Part shown: in pieces, positions 23,192 through 35,299 of the stretch | How the letters are laid out: the number at the start of each line of letters is the position of its first letter | Position numbering within the stretch: position 1 is the stretch's first letter | NCBI RefSeq assembly: GCF_016545825.1 | Contig: NC_052619.1 | Span: 2,991,501 to 3,055,500 of the forward strand | DNA from: Eucalyptus grandis | Lineage: Eukaryota; Streptophyta; Magnoliopsida; Myrtales; Myrtaceae | Direction of reading: 5' to 3' | Length of the DNA: 64,000 nucleotides | The notes under the pieces: generated by a model | The model's database searches: none | Told to the model about the DNA's origin: nothing | The model's input: the letters and a program-made list of their open reading frames with translations, nothing else | Position numbers and translations under genes: made by a program

Positions 23192-23879
23192 GAGTTGGGC
23201 TTTGCTTATCTTACCTTTTTGGGTTGATGATGCAAGCATGTCTATAGGTTCATTTATCTGGCTGAAAAAATATCACGCATCATGAGAGTAAGCTAAGATG
23301 GCAATAGTTACCGATGTAAATACCGATTTGGTGTGAGCTTCATGTAACTTTTTTTTAAGGTAAAAGATAAAGCGACGAATCAGTATACTTTTCAATGTAA
23401 ATTATTGGGAACAAATGCATGAAGTCATACAGAACGAAGAGCTTGGAGGTTGACTGACTTTTTATATATACATATTGATTGTTGGGCTGGATTTAAATGT
23501 TTAGAAATAAATTGGACAATTTGATCTTTATTATCTTTAGCTTGTTTTAGAATACCACCATACCCTATTTCCGAAGCATCGAGTTCAACTATTTTTGAGA
23601 CAGACAGATTAGCAAGGTTGAGACATGATATTACTTTAATATGAATTTTTAGTTATCTAACAACCTCAGTATGGACTTTCGTCCATGTTGGAGGATATAT
23701 ATATTTAATTGACTACTTTGGTTAAATTTTAATTTATTTTTATATAATCGAAATAACTTATAAAGTTACCGATAATCTTTTGATAATTTTCTCGTATGTA
23801 TTACATATTCACGTTGGTACGTAATTAAGTCATCTCACGAGGACACCAAGACAAAGGTCAGATCTGGAAATAAACAGAG
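23192..23879. other. Intergenic DNA between pseudogene C and LINE remnant C
   Basis: Equivalent in position to 6020-7340 of block A. The last part (23770-23880, with GTACGTAATTAAGTCATCTC) matches 7215-7330. No gene is seen. Confidence 0.5.
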
Positions 23880-24131
23880 TTCGATTGCGCACATGGAGAA
23901 TTATCTCCTCCTTTCGTTGGATCAACAACTCCAAAGGCGTCTCCATTTCCATGGCTGAACTACAAGGAAGCTTTTCAGAGCATCCATCAGCGTTCCTGGG
24001 CACCACCGCAAAAGCTCCTGTTTGGCGTCCTTCTTCCCTTCCAGATCTGCCAAAGCAACGCAGGTTTAACTAAGATAATCCATCCTCCACTGTCCACAAT
24101 GTGGGAGGTTCTTCAGAGTCATGCCATTAAA

Positions 24132-24743
24132 GAGAAAATTACCAAAAAAATTCGGAACATATTACAATCATGCTAATTTAATCATAAACTTTTTTTTTTG
24201 GCTAATTCAGTTCTAAACTTTTTTTTTGTATTGATTCAGTTCATTTGGCTAATTTTGATTGGCCAACATCGACATAGATACTGGCCGACACTGATGTGGA
24301 TAATTTTGTAATATATATATTTTTGACATTGATGTTAGTTGACAGTAATGAGGGCCAGCAGCAACCGGTGAGTTCAACCTCCCCGGCCAATGGTGAGGCT
24401 CACCCCTTGCCAATGGTGAGGCTCACCCCCGATCTAGTGAGGCCACCTCGGCTAGCCATGGCAATGATCGACCTCAAAGGGCTGGCGGGGTGGGCCTTGC
24501 CATGGAAAGAAGGAAGAACGAGGAGAAAAAAAAAGGAGAGGCAAAAAAAAAAAAAAAATAATAAAAAATTGAATAAAATAAAATATTATTAAAAATTGAT
24601 CACATCAGCACCAGCCAAAATTAGGCGGATAAATTGAATTGGTACAAATGCAAAAGATTTAGGACTTAATTAGTAAAAAATAAATTTTATAACTGAATTA
24701 ACATAATTACAATATGTTTGTGGCATTTTTAGTAATTCTCCTT
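24132..24743. mobile_element. MITE with 9-bp target duplication (Mutator-like)
   Basis: Flanked by GCCATTAAA on both sides (24123-24131 and 24744-24752). The ends are inverted: GAGAAAATTACCAAAAAAAT on the left and, on the minus strand, GGAGAATTACTAAAAATG on the right, continuing into AACATATT and ACAATCATG-like words. The paralogous position in block A (CAGCCTTTAATAACGC, about 7636) lacks the insertion, so the empty site is visible. A 9-bp duplication suggests mobilisation by a Mutator-like transposase. The interior is partly GC-rich (24355-24500) and non-coding. Confidence 0.78.
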
Positions 24744-25042
24744 GCCATTAAATAATGCTAGTACATCCTCAAGAAGGTCTGGATCCCTCTTTTGCATGCC
24801 GATTGCCGTGTATCTGTGTCTGCAAAGTATTTGCTTTTTAAAACTCTATAACACAGAGTCTGTACGTTTAGTCAACCTCCAATCATGTTTTGCAAGAAAT
24901 GCCAGGTTGAATTTGTAAAGCTCTCGAAAGCCTAAACCTCCTTCATGCTTCATTATCCAAGTGTCTTGGGCCTACTGTCCAATAGAGTGATTTGAAAGAA
25001 TTCTGTTGACAAAGGGAAAAAGGTGCAAGTCCTCAATAAACG

Positions 25043-25515
25043 GACTCTGTCGGCAAAGGTCGAGTGAGCAGCGACGGGGACAAGAATTTGCTAAGTGGTG
25101 GATTTCTTAGTCGGTAAGTCTAAGTAGTCGACAATCTAACTAGTTTTAGCCGCCGGAAAATATAGGTAGAAATGACCAAATCGTGGAGTAGAATGTTGAC
25201 GAAGGAAAGTCAACCAAAGTCGCAAAAAGAGAATGATTGATGTCATTATCAACGGAATGAGATCGATGTAACTTTCTAAATGTCGGAGCCGCTGATTTTG
25301 AAATCAACCGTCAGGGGGACATTTGCAAAGGAGTAAACTCAATGCGACTGTCGAGCAGTGAAGCCGAGGAGTCCGTGAGCAGCTATAGGGGCAATGGTGG
25401 AGAATAGAGAAAGACATTACTGTTAAAGTAGTGGAGAAGGCACAATCGTTGAGTACTAGAGTGGATTATTGCTGGGTAACCATTTGTAGTTACTGAATTG
25501 TAGGAACCAATGTGC
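25043..25515. other. Unidentified ~470-bp insertion in LINE remnant C
   Basis: Blocks A and D run directly from GTCCTCAATAAACGG (or a close variant) to AATGTGATTGATTTC, whereas here about 470 bases separate these words. The insert has GAC/GTC-rich words such as GTCGGCAAAGGTCGAGTGAG and GAAGTCAACC-like motifs, without obvious inverted ends, ORF or poly-A. It may be a retrotransposon leader fragment; I do not recognise it. Confidence 0.45.
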
Positions 25516-25769
25516 TTGATCTTTTTGTAACCGTTGTTAACTTTCGATAGTAGGTATAAATGCTTAAATTGTAGTTTGTAAAAGGAACCGCCTATCAATT
25601 GAAGAACACCTCTGGTTTTCTTTCCAAAAATATACAATCTGAAACAGTTGGAATAGTTGTGAGGACTAGATCAAGTTTTTCACTAACAAGATCCTAAACA
25701 TACTTCCTTGAAGCGCAATAGGAGGCGCATAAACTAAAGCAATTTTGACCGGATTAGTAATTTGCAGAC

Positions 25770-25949
25770 AAGAAATGATTGGGTGACAATTTTTAATATA
25801 TTGTGAGAATAACAGTTTATTTGAGATAACGAAAAATCAAATGATAAATAATTATAAATTATTAAGGAGTTCATTCATTCAAAAATTTGTGATTCGCAAC
25901 AAACTGTTATTTTCACAGTAATCTAAAAATTATTGTGCTAGCAAAACTC
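25770..25949. mobile_element. 180-bp MITE with ~45-bp inverted repeats
   Basis: The left arm has GTGACAATTTTTAATATATT then GTGAGAATAACAGTTT. The right arm on the minus strand has GCACAATAATTTTTAGATTA then CTGTGAAAATAACAGTTT. Imperfect 9-base flanks, TTTGCAGAC and TTTACAAAC, suggest a target duplication. The other LINE remnants lack the insert. It could fold into a hairpin. Confidence 0.65.
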
Positions 25950-26130
25950 TTTACAAACCATGCCAAACTTTATGTCAATTAATTTGGACTGCACCATTTC
26001 GGTTCCAAAAGAGAGCTAGACCACCTGCAAGGCCTGATGTTTCTTGTGTCAGGACATTTTCGAAGTGCAACTTGTGCTTGAGATGTCAGTTACAATCTCT
26101 ACTGCTGCTTTTTGTCTGTCAAGAAGATTG

Positions 26131-27387
26131 CACTGGGCCTTACATGGACATTGCGGTCCAGAAGAGATCGGACTGTGAGGAAAGTACCCAGATGCTTACA
26201 GTTCCAACACATTCGAGTCAGGAATGTCCATCACTATAGTGCTTTTATAATTCAACATGAGAGTGCACTAATGGAATTATCGCCCACAACAAATTCTGAC
26301 ATCTCGTTTTCCTGCAGGTCGGATGTTGTTCACAAATGTGCAGTTTTGTCTGCCTTACCAAACAAAACCATCCCCTGAAGAAGAGACAAGTGGCTTATTT
26401 TGTCCTCTCCTTTATAACCCCAGCGCCATGGAAGGGATGAAACCGCATCTCTTGAGGATCTGCGTAGGCCAGTTTAATTATCTCATCTTTTCCAGGTTTT
26501 TGCCTTATTATAATCAAACATTTCGACGCTGTTCTTGCATTTTTCTCTTCATGTTGTGGTTAATATAAATGACCGAGGATTAAGAAATATACTTTATATT
26601 AATTATTGTTGCTCTCCCTCCTTTACGATGTAAGCTTTACGTAAGATGTGAGAGTCTGCGATTGATTCACGCAGTCAGGTTGGTTTGGTTTTGGATTAAA
26701 AGGTTTAATTCAAAATGACGATGTTGTTGCTCATGCAATTGGAAAGATTTCATCTCTTACCTTAAAAAGAGTAACTAAATTCTCATTGGTTGGTATAATC
26801 ATTGTCAAATAGTTAAAAGCAATTAAACGATCTTGTTGGTAAAATGGAGAATAAATATGAACATGTATAGGGAAAAGTGACCAAAGGTTGACAAGTTTAT
26901 CAGTTCATTAGTTTGGCTTGGCTCGTGAAAATATAAACTAAAATTGAACCTAATTTCTCTAACTATGATTCCTTGTATTTTTTTTTTTTTTTTGGTCTGA
27001 ACAATTCCTTGTATTGATGAGCTAAGAGTTTTGGTTTTGTTCCAGGCAATTTTTGCACGCTTTCACATTTGTTATTTTTTTTTTCGAAAAGCAGAAACGG
27101 CCTAATCGAACCGAGAAGTCACACAGATTCCTATAATTGTAGTACACGACCAGGACAAGCGAATATATTTTCAGTTGTCTCCTCAGAATTGATGATGGCG
27201 GCCATGTTTACCTACTAGGAAATTGCGATAAGTATAAAAGACAGGATTACAAGTAACATAGTGATAACATACTGGAAAACATGCCAGGAAATTAAGATCA
27301 CAAAAGAGACAAGATCAACAGTAACACAGTAACAACATGCTGGATAACACACGACTCGCGGAGATCGATGCCAGATCGAGCTTAGTT
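26131..27387. repeat. Block flank between LINE remnant C and DUF247 copy D
   Basis: Matches 9255-10100 of block A in order: CATCTCGTTTTCCTGCAGGT, AAGAAGAGACAAGTGGC and TTGCCTTATTATAAT. It then resembles the 3' flank of DUF247 copy A (26990-27300 with 4080-4350). The junction near 27000 has a poly-T run. This shows how one block abuts the next. No gene is supported; the ORFs at 26112-26378 and 26323-26568 are not conserved. Confidence 0.6.
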
Positions 27388-28620
27388 TCACTTATTGACG
27401 AGGCTCGAACAACTGTAAGCCGAGCAGAAAGTCTGTAGCCCCATGAACAGAAATAAGAGGAAGGTTGCCGCCATCGCGAGGACCTTCCAAGCGCTATACA
27501 CATATTGCTCCATCATATTGTGGGTTTTGATTGTCGGCGCAGCATTGTAAAACACATTGACTTTCTTTGATTGTCTCGTCCAGTGGGCAATCGCCATTTA
27601 CTTCGATGGAGTTGCTCATACCATTGAACAGATGGATGACTTCGTCGTCCTTCAGACGGCCAGTGATGATACCGTGTTTCTTGAGCAACTTCACGTCGTC
27701 CAGTGTGTTAATTAGGCCATCCATTAGCTCCACGAAGCGTGCGAACACCAAGGGACCGGAGATGGCCATCGCCTCGTACGCCACCAAGTTCCGTATCACA
27801 ACTTCCGAGTTGATGACGAATTTGATAGTGGGAAGTTGAAACGTGTGCGTTTTCTATATGTCCTTTATGAACTTTATTTTGATGAATTTTACGCCCGCTT
27901 TGGCAAGAGAGGATGCTGTCGGAATCAATGCCTTCTCTTCTGCAGGAGCCTCGTCGACCCCCAATGAGCCGGTGGGTGAAGATAGTTTCGAATAGAGATC
28001 CTCAGGCCTTTCAGCATCTGAACATGGGGTTTAATGTTCTGCAAAATTTTTAAATTGGAGTTCTCTACAAGTTCGACCATACTCTGCCACATGATTAACA
28101 TTCTGAGGAGGAATAAGCACTTCCTGAACATCAGTAGATATCACGAGGTCGAGGGATCCGTGAACCTCGATCTTATGTCCTTCGATTTTTATGGTGTCAG
28201 CGGGTATAGCAATCTTGACCTCGTCCTCTCTTGACACGACCATGCTATAAAGAAGATCCAACAAATGTGCACACTTCAAAGCTTTGGCGGGGGGACAATT
28301 TATCGTCTCTTTGAGCGGTGACAGAGCTTTGCAAAACCCCACAAGCATGCGGGGGAGGATCTCTTCGACAATAGTCTTCCGCTCCGCAACTTGTAGCGGC
28401 TCACAGCCGACCGTCAACATCTTCTCCACGAAGAATATTGGGATTTGGTTCTCCAACATCATGACATCCCTCCGGATGGTGGCGTCAGCAAGTTTCTTGC
28501 CCATGTTGTCGGCTAGGCCCTCCAAAAAGGGTGACAACTTGAGGAAACTTTTGTTGATGCCGTGCTGGCAGACCTGATAGAACAAGAACAGTGAGTCCTC
28601 AGTCATGATCCATGACAACA
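27388..28620 (-). pseudogene. DUF247 pseudogene, copy D (5' truncated, several lesions)
   Basis: Begins at the codon equal to residue 116 of copy B (MLSWIM) and ends after a normal anchor (QTFCSAY region) at 27388. The 5' 115 codons are absent: at about 28618-28622 the gene sequence changes to LINE remnant sequence across a short CAT microhomology. Other lesions relative to copy B are small deletions near 28000 and 28083, a 9-base in-frame deletion at about 27855 that creates a TAG at its junction, and a one-base insertion near 27564. From about 27653 to 28617 it is almost identical to copy B. The last 260 bases are clearly more diverged. Confidence 0.87.
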
Positions 28621-28709
28621 TCCATCAGCGTTCCTGGGCAATGCAGCAAAATCTCCAGTTTGGCTTTCTTTCCTTCCAAATCTGCCAAAGCAACGCAGGT
28701 TTAACTATA
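28621..28709 (-). pseudogene. LINE remnant D, piece 1
   Basis: CCATCAGCGTTCCTGGGC and the following bases match 7512-7597 and 23977-24070. It is the 3'-most piece of the LINE remnant, fused to the truncated DUF247 copy and cut by the TIR element at 28713. It continues at 36166. Confidence 0.7.
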
Positions 28710-29899
28710 CTAGGGCGTGTTTGGTAACCATTTTGTTCCAGGGAACAATTTTTTTTTTGAGAAATGATTTTTTTTTTTTTTTTTGTTCTCAGGAACAAAT
28801 TTTAAGCAAAAGAACGCGTTTGGTAACTTACCAAAATTTCTATTTTTAGGATATAAATACGTTTGGTAAAAATTCTTTTATTTTTTTATTTTTAATTCTT
28901 TTATTATTTTTTCCTTTTTCTTTTTCTCTTTGGCCGATTGCTGGCCATCGCCGTGGCCGGCGACCGGTTGGGCGACATCCGGCATGCTCGCGAGGCTGGC
29001 TCGGCCCAAGCGGCGTGAGGCTTAGCCTCGCCGGCGGCGCGAGGTCGGCCTCGCCCGTCCTGGTGAGGCCCGGCCTTGCGTCGGTTGGGGAGGCCGAGCC
29101 TTGCTGTGGCCGTGCGAGGCTCGGCCTCACCTTGGCTGGGTGAGGTCAACCTCACCCAGATCTGGCGAAGCCGAGCTCACCTAGCCATCGGCAACACCGT
29201 CCTGGAGGTGGTCCCACGAGACCGAGCCTCTCCGGTGGCTAGGCAAGCTTGGCCTCGCCAGATCTAGGCGGCTCGACCTTGCCTAGCCTAAGCAAGGTGA
29301 AGCCTCGCGTGACCATGGTGAGACTCGGGTGAGGCTCAAGCCGATGAGCCTCGCCGTGGCTCGGTGTCTTCAAGGGCCGGCGACACTCCAGCAAGATCGC
29401 CGACTCTCGTCTGGCCAGTCGTTGGTGCTGGCTATGGCCAAGGCCGGCGACCAGCAAAAGGAAGAAGAAGAAGAAGAAGAAAAGAAATAGAAGAAGAAAA
29501 AAGAAGAGAGAGAAAAATTGATTATAGAAATTGTTCTTAGGAATAAGAAGCTACTTTTTTCTAGTGCTTGTTTTTTTTTTTTTTTTTTTTTGGTAAGAAG
29601 TAATAATATATAGAGCTTTGAACCAATAATTACAAAATCTAACGCCACAAAACTTACGCTCAGCAAGACAATAAGTCAGCGTGAGTGAAAGGGAACCGGA
29701 AGCAAGAGAAGCATTGCAACAGAAGGGAACAAAGCATAGAACAGCCAAAATAAGGCAAAGGAACATAGGAGAAAGGAGAAAGCCACATAGGGCCAAAAAA
29801 CTCCTAAACTAACCAAACCAACAAAGAAGAATAGAAAGAACAAACAAAGACCACAAAACAGGTCCAACGTCGAAGACGATCAATAGACATGTTGCCGTT

Positions 29900-32800
29900 T
29901 AGCACTCGACTCTTTCCAAAAACAGTCTACAAACCACTCCACGGACGTCTAAGGCTGCGTTTAATAAGGAGAGAAAATGTAATGGTCTAACCTCTAACTA
30001 CGTTGGAGCCTTTTATTCCTATGATTATCATCGACGTTTCTGAACGTTAAAGCTTTATCTTTGACCACTTTGATGAGATGATTTTTGATGGCGGCGACCG
30101 CGACAGGGTGGTTTCTGAACAAGATGTCATTCATGTATCTCTAGATAATGTAGCAAAGAGCACCAAAAGAAAAGCGGGCAATAAAGTGATAAAAGTCCTT
30201 ACTAGAGAGAAACTTCATAGCCCATTGAAGTTTCTCCGACTAGGTCCTATTTCGCCAGGGGAGATTGCATTTGACTGCCCAAAAGAAAGCCATGCTGGCC
30301 GTAATACAACACTAGAAGTAGAGATGGTCGATGGAGTCCGGCGTTAGCTTGCAAAAAGCACAAACCTCATTCCCAATTCTGCCATGTGACATAAGCAAAG
30401 TTTGGGTGGGAAGACGATTCTTGATAACAAGCCAGAGATTAAATTGATATCTTGGGGTGATAGCCTTGTTCTAGATGAAGGATGCCTAGCTGACCTTATC
30501 TTTCTTTCTTTTAAGAGTGTGCCATGCCAAGGCTACCAAGAAAAGACCAAAAGTGCTATCAGTCCAAGTAAAACGATCCGGTGCCCTAGAGAGGATAGGG
30601 AGAGGCTGCTCCCAGGATTCAATCACTGCTCTGAAGGATTGTCCTACCGGTGAGAAAAGATCAGCCACCGTTGCATGTCGGGATAAACCCGAACTCATCA
30701 TCATCGGATCCGAGCAAATAAGATGAAGTGGACCTCTCATGTGCCAGTGATCAAACCAAAGGGAAGTTGATTGGTCATCTCCGATCTTCCAGCGAAAAGA
30801 GAGCTGGAATTCGGTTCTTAGGTATAGGATTCTCTTCCAAGCCCAAGAACAAAGGGACGACACCCTAACCACCCAAAAAATCTTCCTTTTTAGGAAGGTT
30901 GAGTGGATCCACCTACACCATAATGACTCTTTGTTCGTGAATAGAATCCAAATATGCTTGAGCATCGCAATTTTGTTGCAGTTCCTCAGCCTACGAATTC
31001 CAAGACCCCCTTCCTCCTTTGGGAGGCATACGTCGTCCTAGGAAACTTTCGCTCCACCCTTCCCAAGTGTTAGTCCCCTCCATAGAAACTGTCTGAGGAT
31101 CTGCTCAATACGATCCAACACTGCAAAAGGAATGGTGAAAACACTCACCTAATAAGCTTGGATCGCATGGAAAACTGACCTTATTAACTATGCCAGCAAA
31201 GGATAGAAATCTCTGATTCCAGGATTGGACTCTGGCTGTTATACGATCAACTAGCGATACATAGTCCGCTTTGCCGAGCCTCGATGAGATGATAGGAACC
31301 CCTAGGTACTGGTAGCTTACCTTCGACAAATTGAAAGGTACGAAGAATCTCATTCCTTGTTACCACTGATCCTCCAGCAAGAAATATTTCACTTTTGTTG
31401 TTTTTGGCTTCAGTCCACTCCATGTTGAGAAGATATCCATACCTTCCTTGAGGAGAGAGAGATCGAAGGAATGTCCACTCGGCAAAAAAGAAAGACATCA
31501 TCCGCAAAGAAGAGATGAGACAATCTTGTAGCCTTACATCTCAAGAAAAATTTGAAATTAGTTAGTGCCGCACGAGTGCTGAGAATTCCCGAGAAGACCT
31601 CCATAACCAACGTGAAGAGGTAAAGAGACATGGGATCATCCTGACGAAGTCCACGGCTACTAGAGAAGAAACCATGGAGTTCCCCATTGAGGGAGATAGA
31701 AAACTTTGGAGTGCGCACACACACCATAATGAGCCAAGTGAGGTGGTCCGGAAATCCAAATGCACATAGAACCAATTCAAGAAAGTCCCAGTTGACCGTA
31801 TCATAAACTTTCTAAAAATCCACTTTCACTGCACAGTTAGGGATATACGGCTGACGATGAAAACCATCAAATAATTCCTGTGCAAGAAGTATATTATCTC
31901 GGATTCGTCGGCTTTTGACGAAGGCATTCTGAGAAGGACTGATAGCATCGTGAAGAACTACAGCAATTCGATTAGCTAACACCTTTGTAATACATTTGTA
32001 AATTGTGTTGCAACAGGCTATAGGTCTGTAATCATTCACCGAGGTCGCATTGGGCACTTTAGGGATCAACACTAGGATGGTGTTATTAATCTCTCTGAGA
32101 AGGCGCCCTGTGACGAAAAAATCCTTTACTGCTTCAACAACTAGCGGCCCTACCAGCTCCCAATTGCTTTTAAAGAACTCAGCTCCATACCCATCTGGCC
32201 TAGGAGCCTTTCCACGGGCTAGGGAGAAGAAGGTATCATGAATTTCACTATCTAAGAAGGGTCGAGAGAGAAATCTAACCTAATCTTCGCTGAGAGAGCA
32301 TCGAATAACTTTTTGCATATCCAATAGAGTAAGGCCGGATGACTGGGAACACAGTGCGAATAGCTCCTGAAAGTGAGACAAAAGTGTCTTGCACAAGGCT
32401 TGGTTCGTAGACCAACTGACCATTTCTATCAAGAACTGAGAGAATTCTGTTCCTCAGTTGTCTTGTCTTAACGGAGTGATGAAAGTACTTTGTATTTCTA
32501 TCACCATTCTCGAGCCATTTGATCCTTGATTTTTGTCTGAAGAAGGACTCCTCTTGACTCCATATAGGTCCTCCGATGAGATCTTTCCAACTCTGCAAAG
32601 AGTTCACTGGTCGGGTCCTGCTGCAGGCCAACCTAGGCTAATCTCAAAGCATTCCTAGAGTTTGCAACCCTCTCGGAAATGTTGGAGAATGACTCCCTAT
32701 TGAGTTGCTTAGGACGGCCTTTGAGGGTCTTCAGTTTGCTCACCAATCTGTACATCGGGACCCCTGCTATCGGTTCACTCCTCACTTGTTAAACAATATC

Positions 32801-33590
32801 TTGAAATGAAGGATGCTCCATCTAGAATTCAAAGAATTTGAAAGACTTCCTTCGTAAAATTGGTTGAACAACCTTAACCACCATTGGCGAGTGGTCCGAA
32901 ATTCCCGGTGGCAGAAACGATGCTTCTGAGTATGAGAATTGGAAACTCCATTCAGCATTAACTAACACCTGATCAATCTTTCTAGCCTTACAATTAGCCT
33001 CGGAAGAGGTGGACCAAGTGAATCGAAATCCAACATATCTCAAGTCCTCAAGCTCCGCCTGAATCACACACTGATTAAACTCATCAAATGAGGGTAGCCA
33101 TCTATTCGAACTCTCGATCCGATCCGACGGGTCTCTACTGGCATTGAAGTCACCAGCCACCATCCATGCCATGTCCCATACACAAGAACTAATCCGGATC
33201 AAGTCCGCCCACAAAGGTCTTCTAGAAATAAATGAGTGTTCAACATAGATCACCGAAGTGCAACAATACAATCCCGACGTGAGAAGTTTCACTCTATCGT
33301 GGATTGCCTGACTATTGGAAGAGATCACTTGAAATTCAACTAGTGACGGGTCCCAACCAACCCAAATCCTACCCCTATGAGAATATTCATAATTGGCAGT
33401 CCACATCCAACCTAACAGAAGCCTAGTAGATATGGAACGAAAAAGATACTCTGGCACTTTAGTCTCCACTAAACCAAGCAGATAAATGCCGTTATAGTTA
33501 ACCATGTTTCTAACCTCGGCTCGCTTCAACGGGTTCATAAGACCTTTAATGTTCCAAACACCAAAATATATATCTAAATAAAATATATAA
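29900..33590 (-). pseudogene. LINE ORF2: endonuclease, reverse transcriptase, zf-RVT
   Basis: Endonuclease comes first (33590-32822): WNIKGLMNPLK start, ETKV, GDFNASRDP and SDHSP, all expected catalytic motifs. RT follows in pieces: linker with WLENGDRNTKYFH near 32500, LIPKVPNATSVNDYRPIACC near 32060, QNAFVKSRRIRDN near 31920, GLRQDDPMSLYLF near 31640 and the FADD catalytic motif near 31515. YLGVPI is near 31310. The end (30965-30486) has FRWKIGDDQS and FTWTDS, as in zf-RVT regions. At least four frame changes plus a stop after KVDF (31812) inactivate it. No RNase H domain was recognised. Confidence 0.87.
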
Positions 33591-33628
33591 ACAAGCTACA
33601 ACAAGAGCTACAAAGGAAGGCAAGGTGC

Positions 33629-35297
33629 CTACCTCTGTTTTGGATGCTTCCAGCAATGATTTGCCGGTGCTCCTTGCTTCACCATCGAGATTGGATCCGG
33701 AATTAAAGCCTGCAATCTATCTTGGATAGTCTCCAGTTTCGTCGGACCAGCCTTTGGGGGAGGGCTAGATTGGCCGGGAGACTCGATATCATGCTCCTCA
33801 GAGCACGAAAAGGTGGCTGCAACCTCCAACTCCTCACCTTGGTCGCTGATCAGTGTAGGGCTTTTCCCTAGCCTGGAATCATCTTCTAAGGAGGCGAGTG
33901 GTAGGACCACTTCCAGATGGCGTTTTGGAGGTGCATTCGATCCCCTTTGAGGCTTACAACCAGCTTTCTCCGGAGGAGGAGCTTGAAATGGAGCAGGGGT
34001 TTTGAACCGTTTGGTTTGCCCCTCCTCGCTAGAATTGCCCTGGTGGGAGGATGTTCCCTCTTTCAAAGGCTGGTGCTTCTTCTTTTTTTCCTTTTACTTG
34101 CTTTCAAGATTGTTTCGGATCAGCCTGAACTTATGCAACAACCGGTTCAAGGATGGGGTTGGCAGCAGGGGCCGAAGGAGTGGAGATAGATGGGCCCTGA
34201 TGCTGATTCGTATATGCAGCAGTTGGGGTAGGGTTGGGGCCTGCAACAGGGATCGTTGGAGCTGGATCGGCCAGAGGCTGCCTTGGAGCTCTATTCCGTT
34301 TGGTGGGGTTTGGTGCACGGGGGGTAGCTTGACAGTTGTGGCCCAACGTACCACAGACCGGGCATTCAGTCAGGAGCCATTCGAAATCAATTGTGATGGA
34401 GCAAGAAACTTCTTTCAAGACCACTTCAACGGTTCTGCATCTTTGCTGGTTCACCTGGATTTCAACACAGATCCTAGCAAACGAATCCATTTTCATTTGG
34501 TCCATTCGTTGGTCCACATACAAAGGCTTTCCCACCACGCTCGCAATAGCACTTATTACCGGTACCAACCAACAATCGAGTGGCAAGTTCCTCAATCGAA
34601 ACCAAACCGGAACGGATGATTGGTTGTCCCTCCTGAGGTCCATGAGTGGCTCCCATTGGTGGAGAATGAGAGGCACTCTTGCTACGATGATTGGCCCATC
34701 TTCTAGAATCTTCCTCCGAAACATAGGGTCGGGAATGTGAAAGAAGATGAATCCTTGATCATTGGCCATAATTTCCACTAGTTTGGAACCCCAAGCACCT
34801 TTCAATGAATGCTCCGTGAGTCCAAGCGAGAGTCTCCTTCCCACGAAAAATCCAACTAAACATTCATGGCATTTCGGGTTGATCGCATCAAGTATCTCAT
34901 TAGCCAACCTAACAACAGCTCTACCGTTTACAAAAGTTGGTGGAATGTATGATAAATCCGATCCTTTCTTCGCAAGCCGGGCTACATTTGCCCATGTGCG
35001 TGCTGGGGGAGCCTGCTGTCCAGCATGATGAAGCACAGGGGCTTGTAGATGTTTAGAAGCCAACTACATGCGACTTCGTCCTCTAGAACGGTGCTGGCAA
35101 TGAGGGGCCTCTTGCGGGGCTTGTTGTTTGTTCATCTATCTAGCAAGGCCAATCTTAGAGGTTGTGGCTATGGCCAAATCTCATTGCTCCGAAGGTGTGC
35201 CATTTCCAAGGGAATGGGTTGGAGGCCCCTTTGAGGTACCAGCAACAAGCCGGTCTTCTCTAGTGCTATTTCCGGCCTCAACAACAGTTGCAGACAT
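33629..35297 (-). pseudogene. LINE ORF1 (DUF4283 and zinc-knuckle type)
   Basis: The likely start is the ATG at 35297 (MSATVVEAGN), followed by a stop near 35180 and another at about 35066. The main open part (34131-35063) has the DUF4283 pattern of plant LINE ORF1 proteins: GFFVGRRLSLG, KLVEIMANDQGFIFFHI, VPVWFRLRNLPLDCW and VGKPLYVDQ. A CPVCGTLGHNC knuckle follows. A proline-rich tail continues in another frame to 33629. ORF1 proteins coat LINE RNA. Stops and one frameshift make this copy non-functional. Confidence 0.78.
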
Positions 35298-35299
35298 TT

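Larger units (their letters stand above)
23880..26130 (-). pseudogene. LINE remnant C, interrupted by three insertions
   Basis: Minus-strand pieces are in the same order as remnant A. A first endonuclease piece lies near 26060-25980, where GLAGGLALFWNRNG is readable. A second (VYAPP-like region) is at 25770-25715. RT words follow at 25600-25520 and 25040-24880 (GGLGF and LAKH/QVWRL region), with the 3' part at 24122-23880. It is broken by two short TIR elements (24132-24743 and 25770-25949) and an unidentified segment (25043-25515). It has no coding potential left. Confidence 0.65.

Noticed and set aside
4361..28620. DUF247 cluster as a self-incompatibility locus
   Set aside because: No female-determinant candidate, polymorphism data or expression evidence is visible. 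Family membership alone does not support the claim.
34002..34619. 205-residue plus-strand ORF
   Set aside because: Antisense to LINE ORF1, with no domain features.
34131..35063. LINE ORF1 as a host zinc-knuckle gene
   Set aside because: It lies in order with the endonuclease and RT inside target duplications. An apparent start at 35063 is a TTG after a stop.
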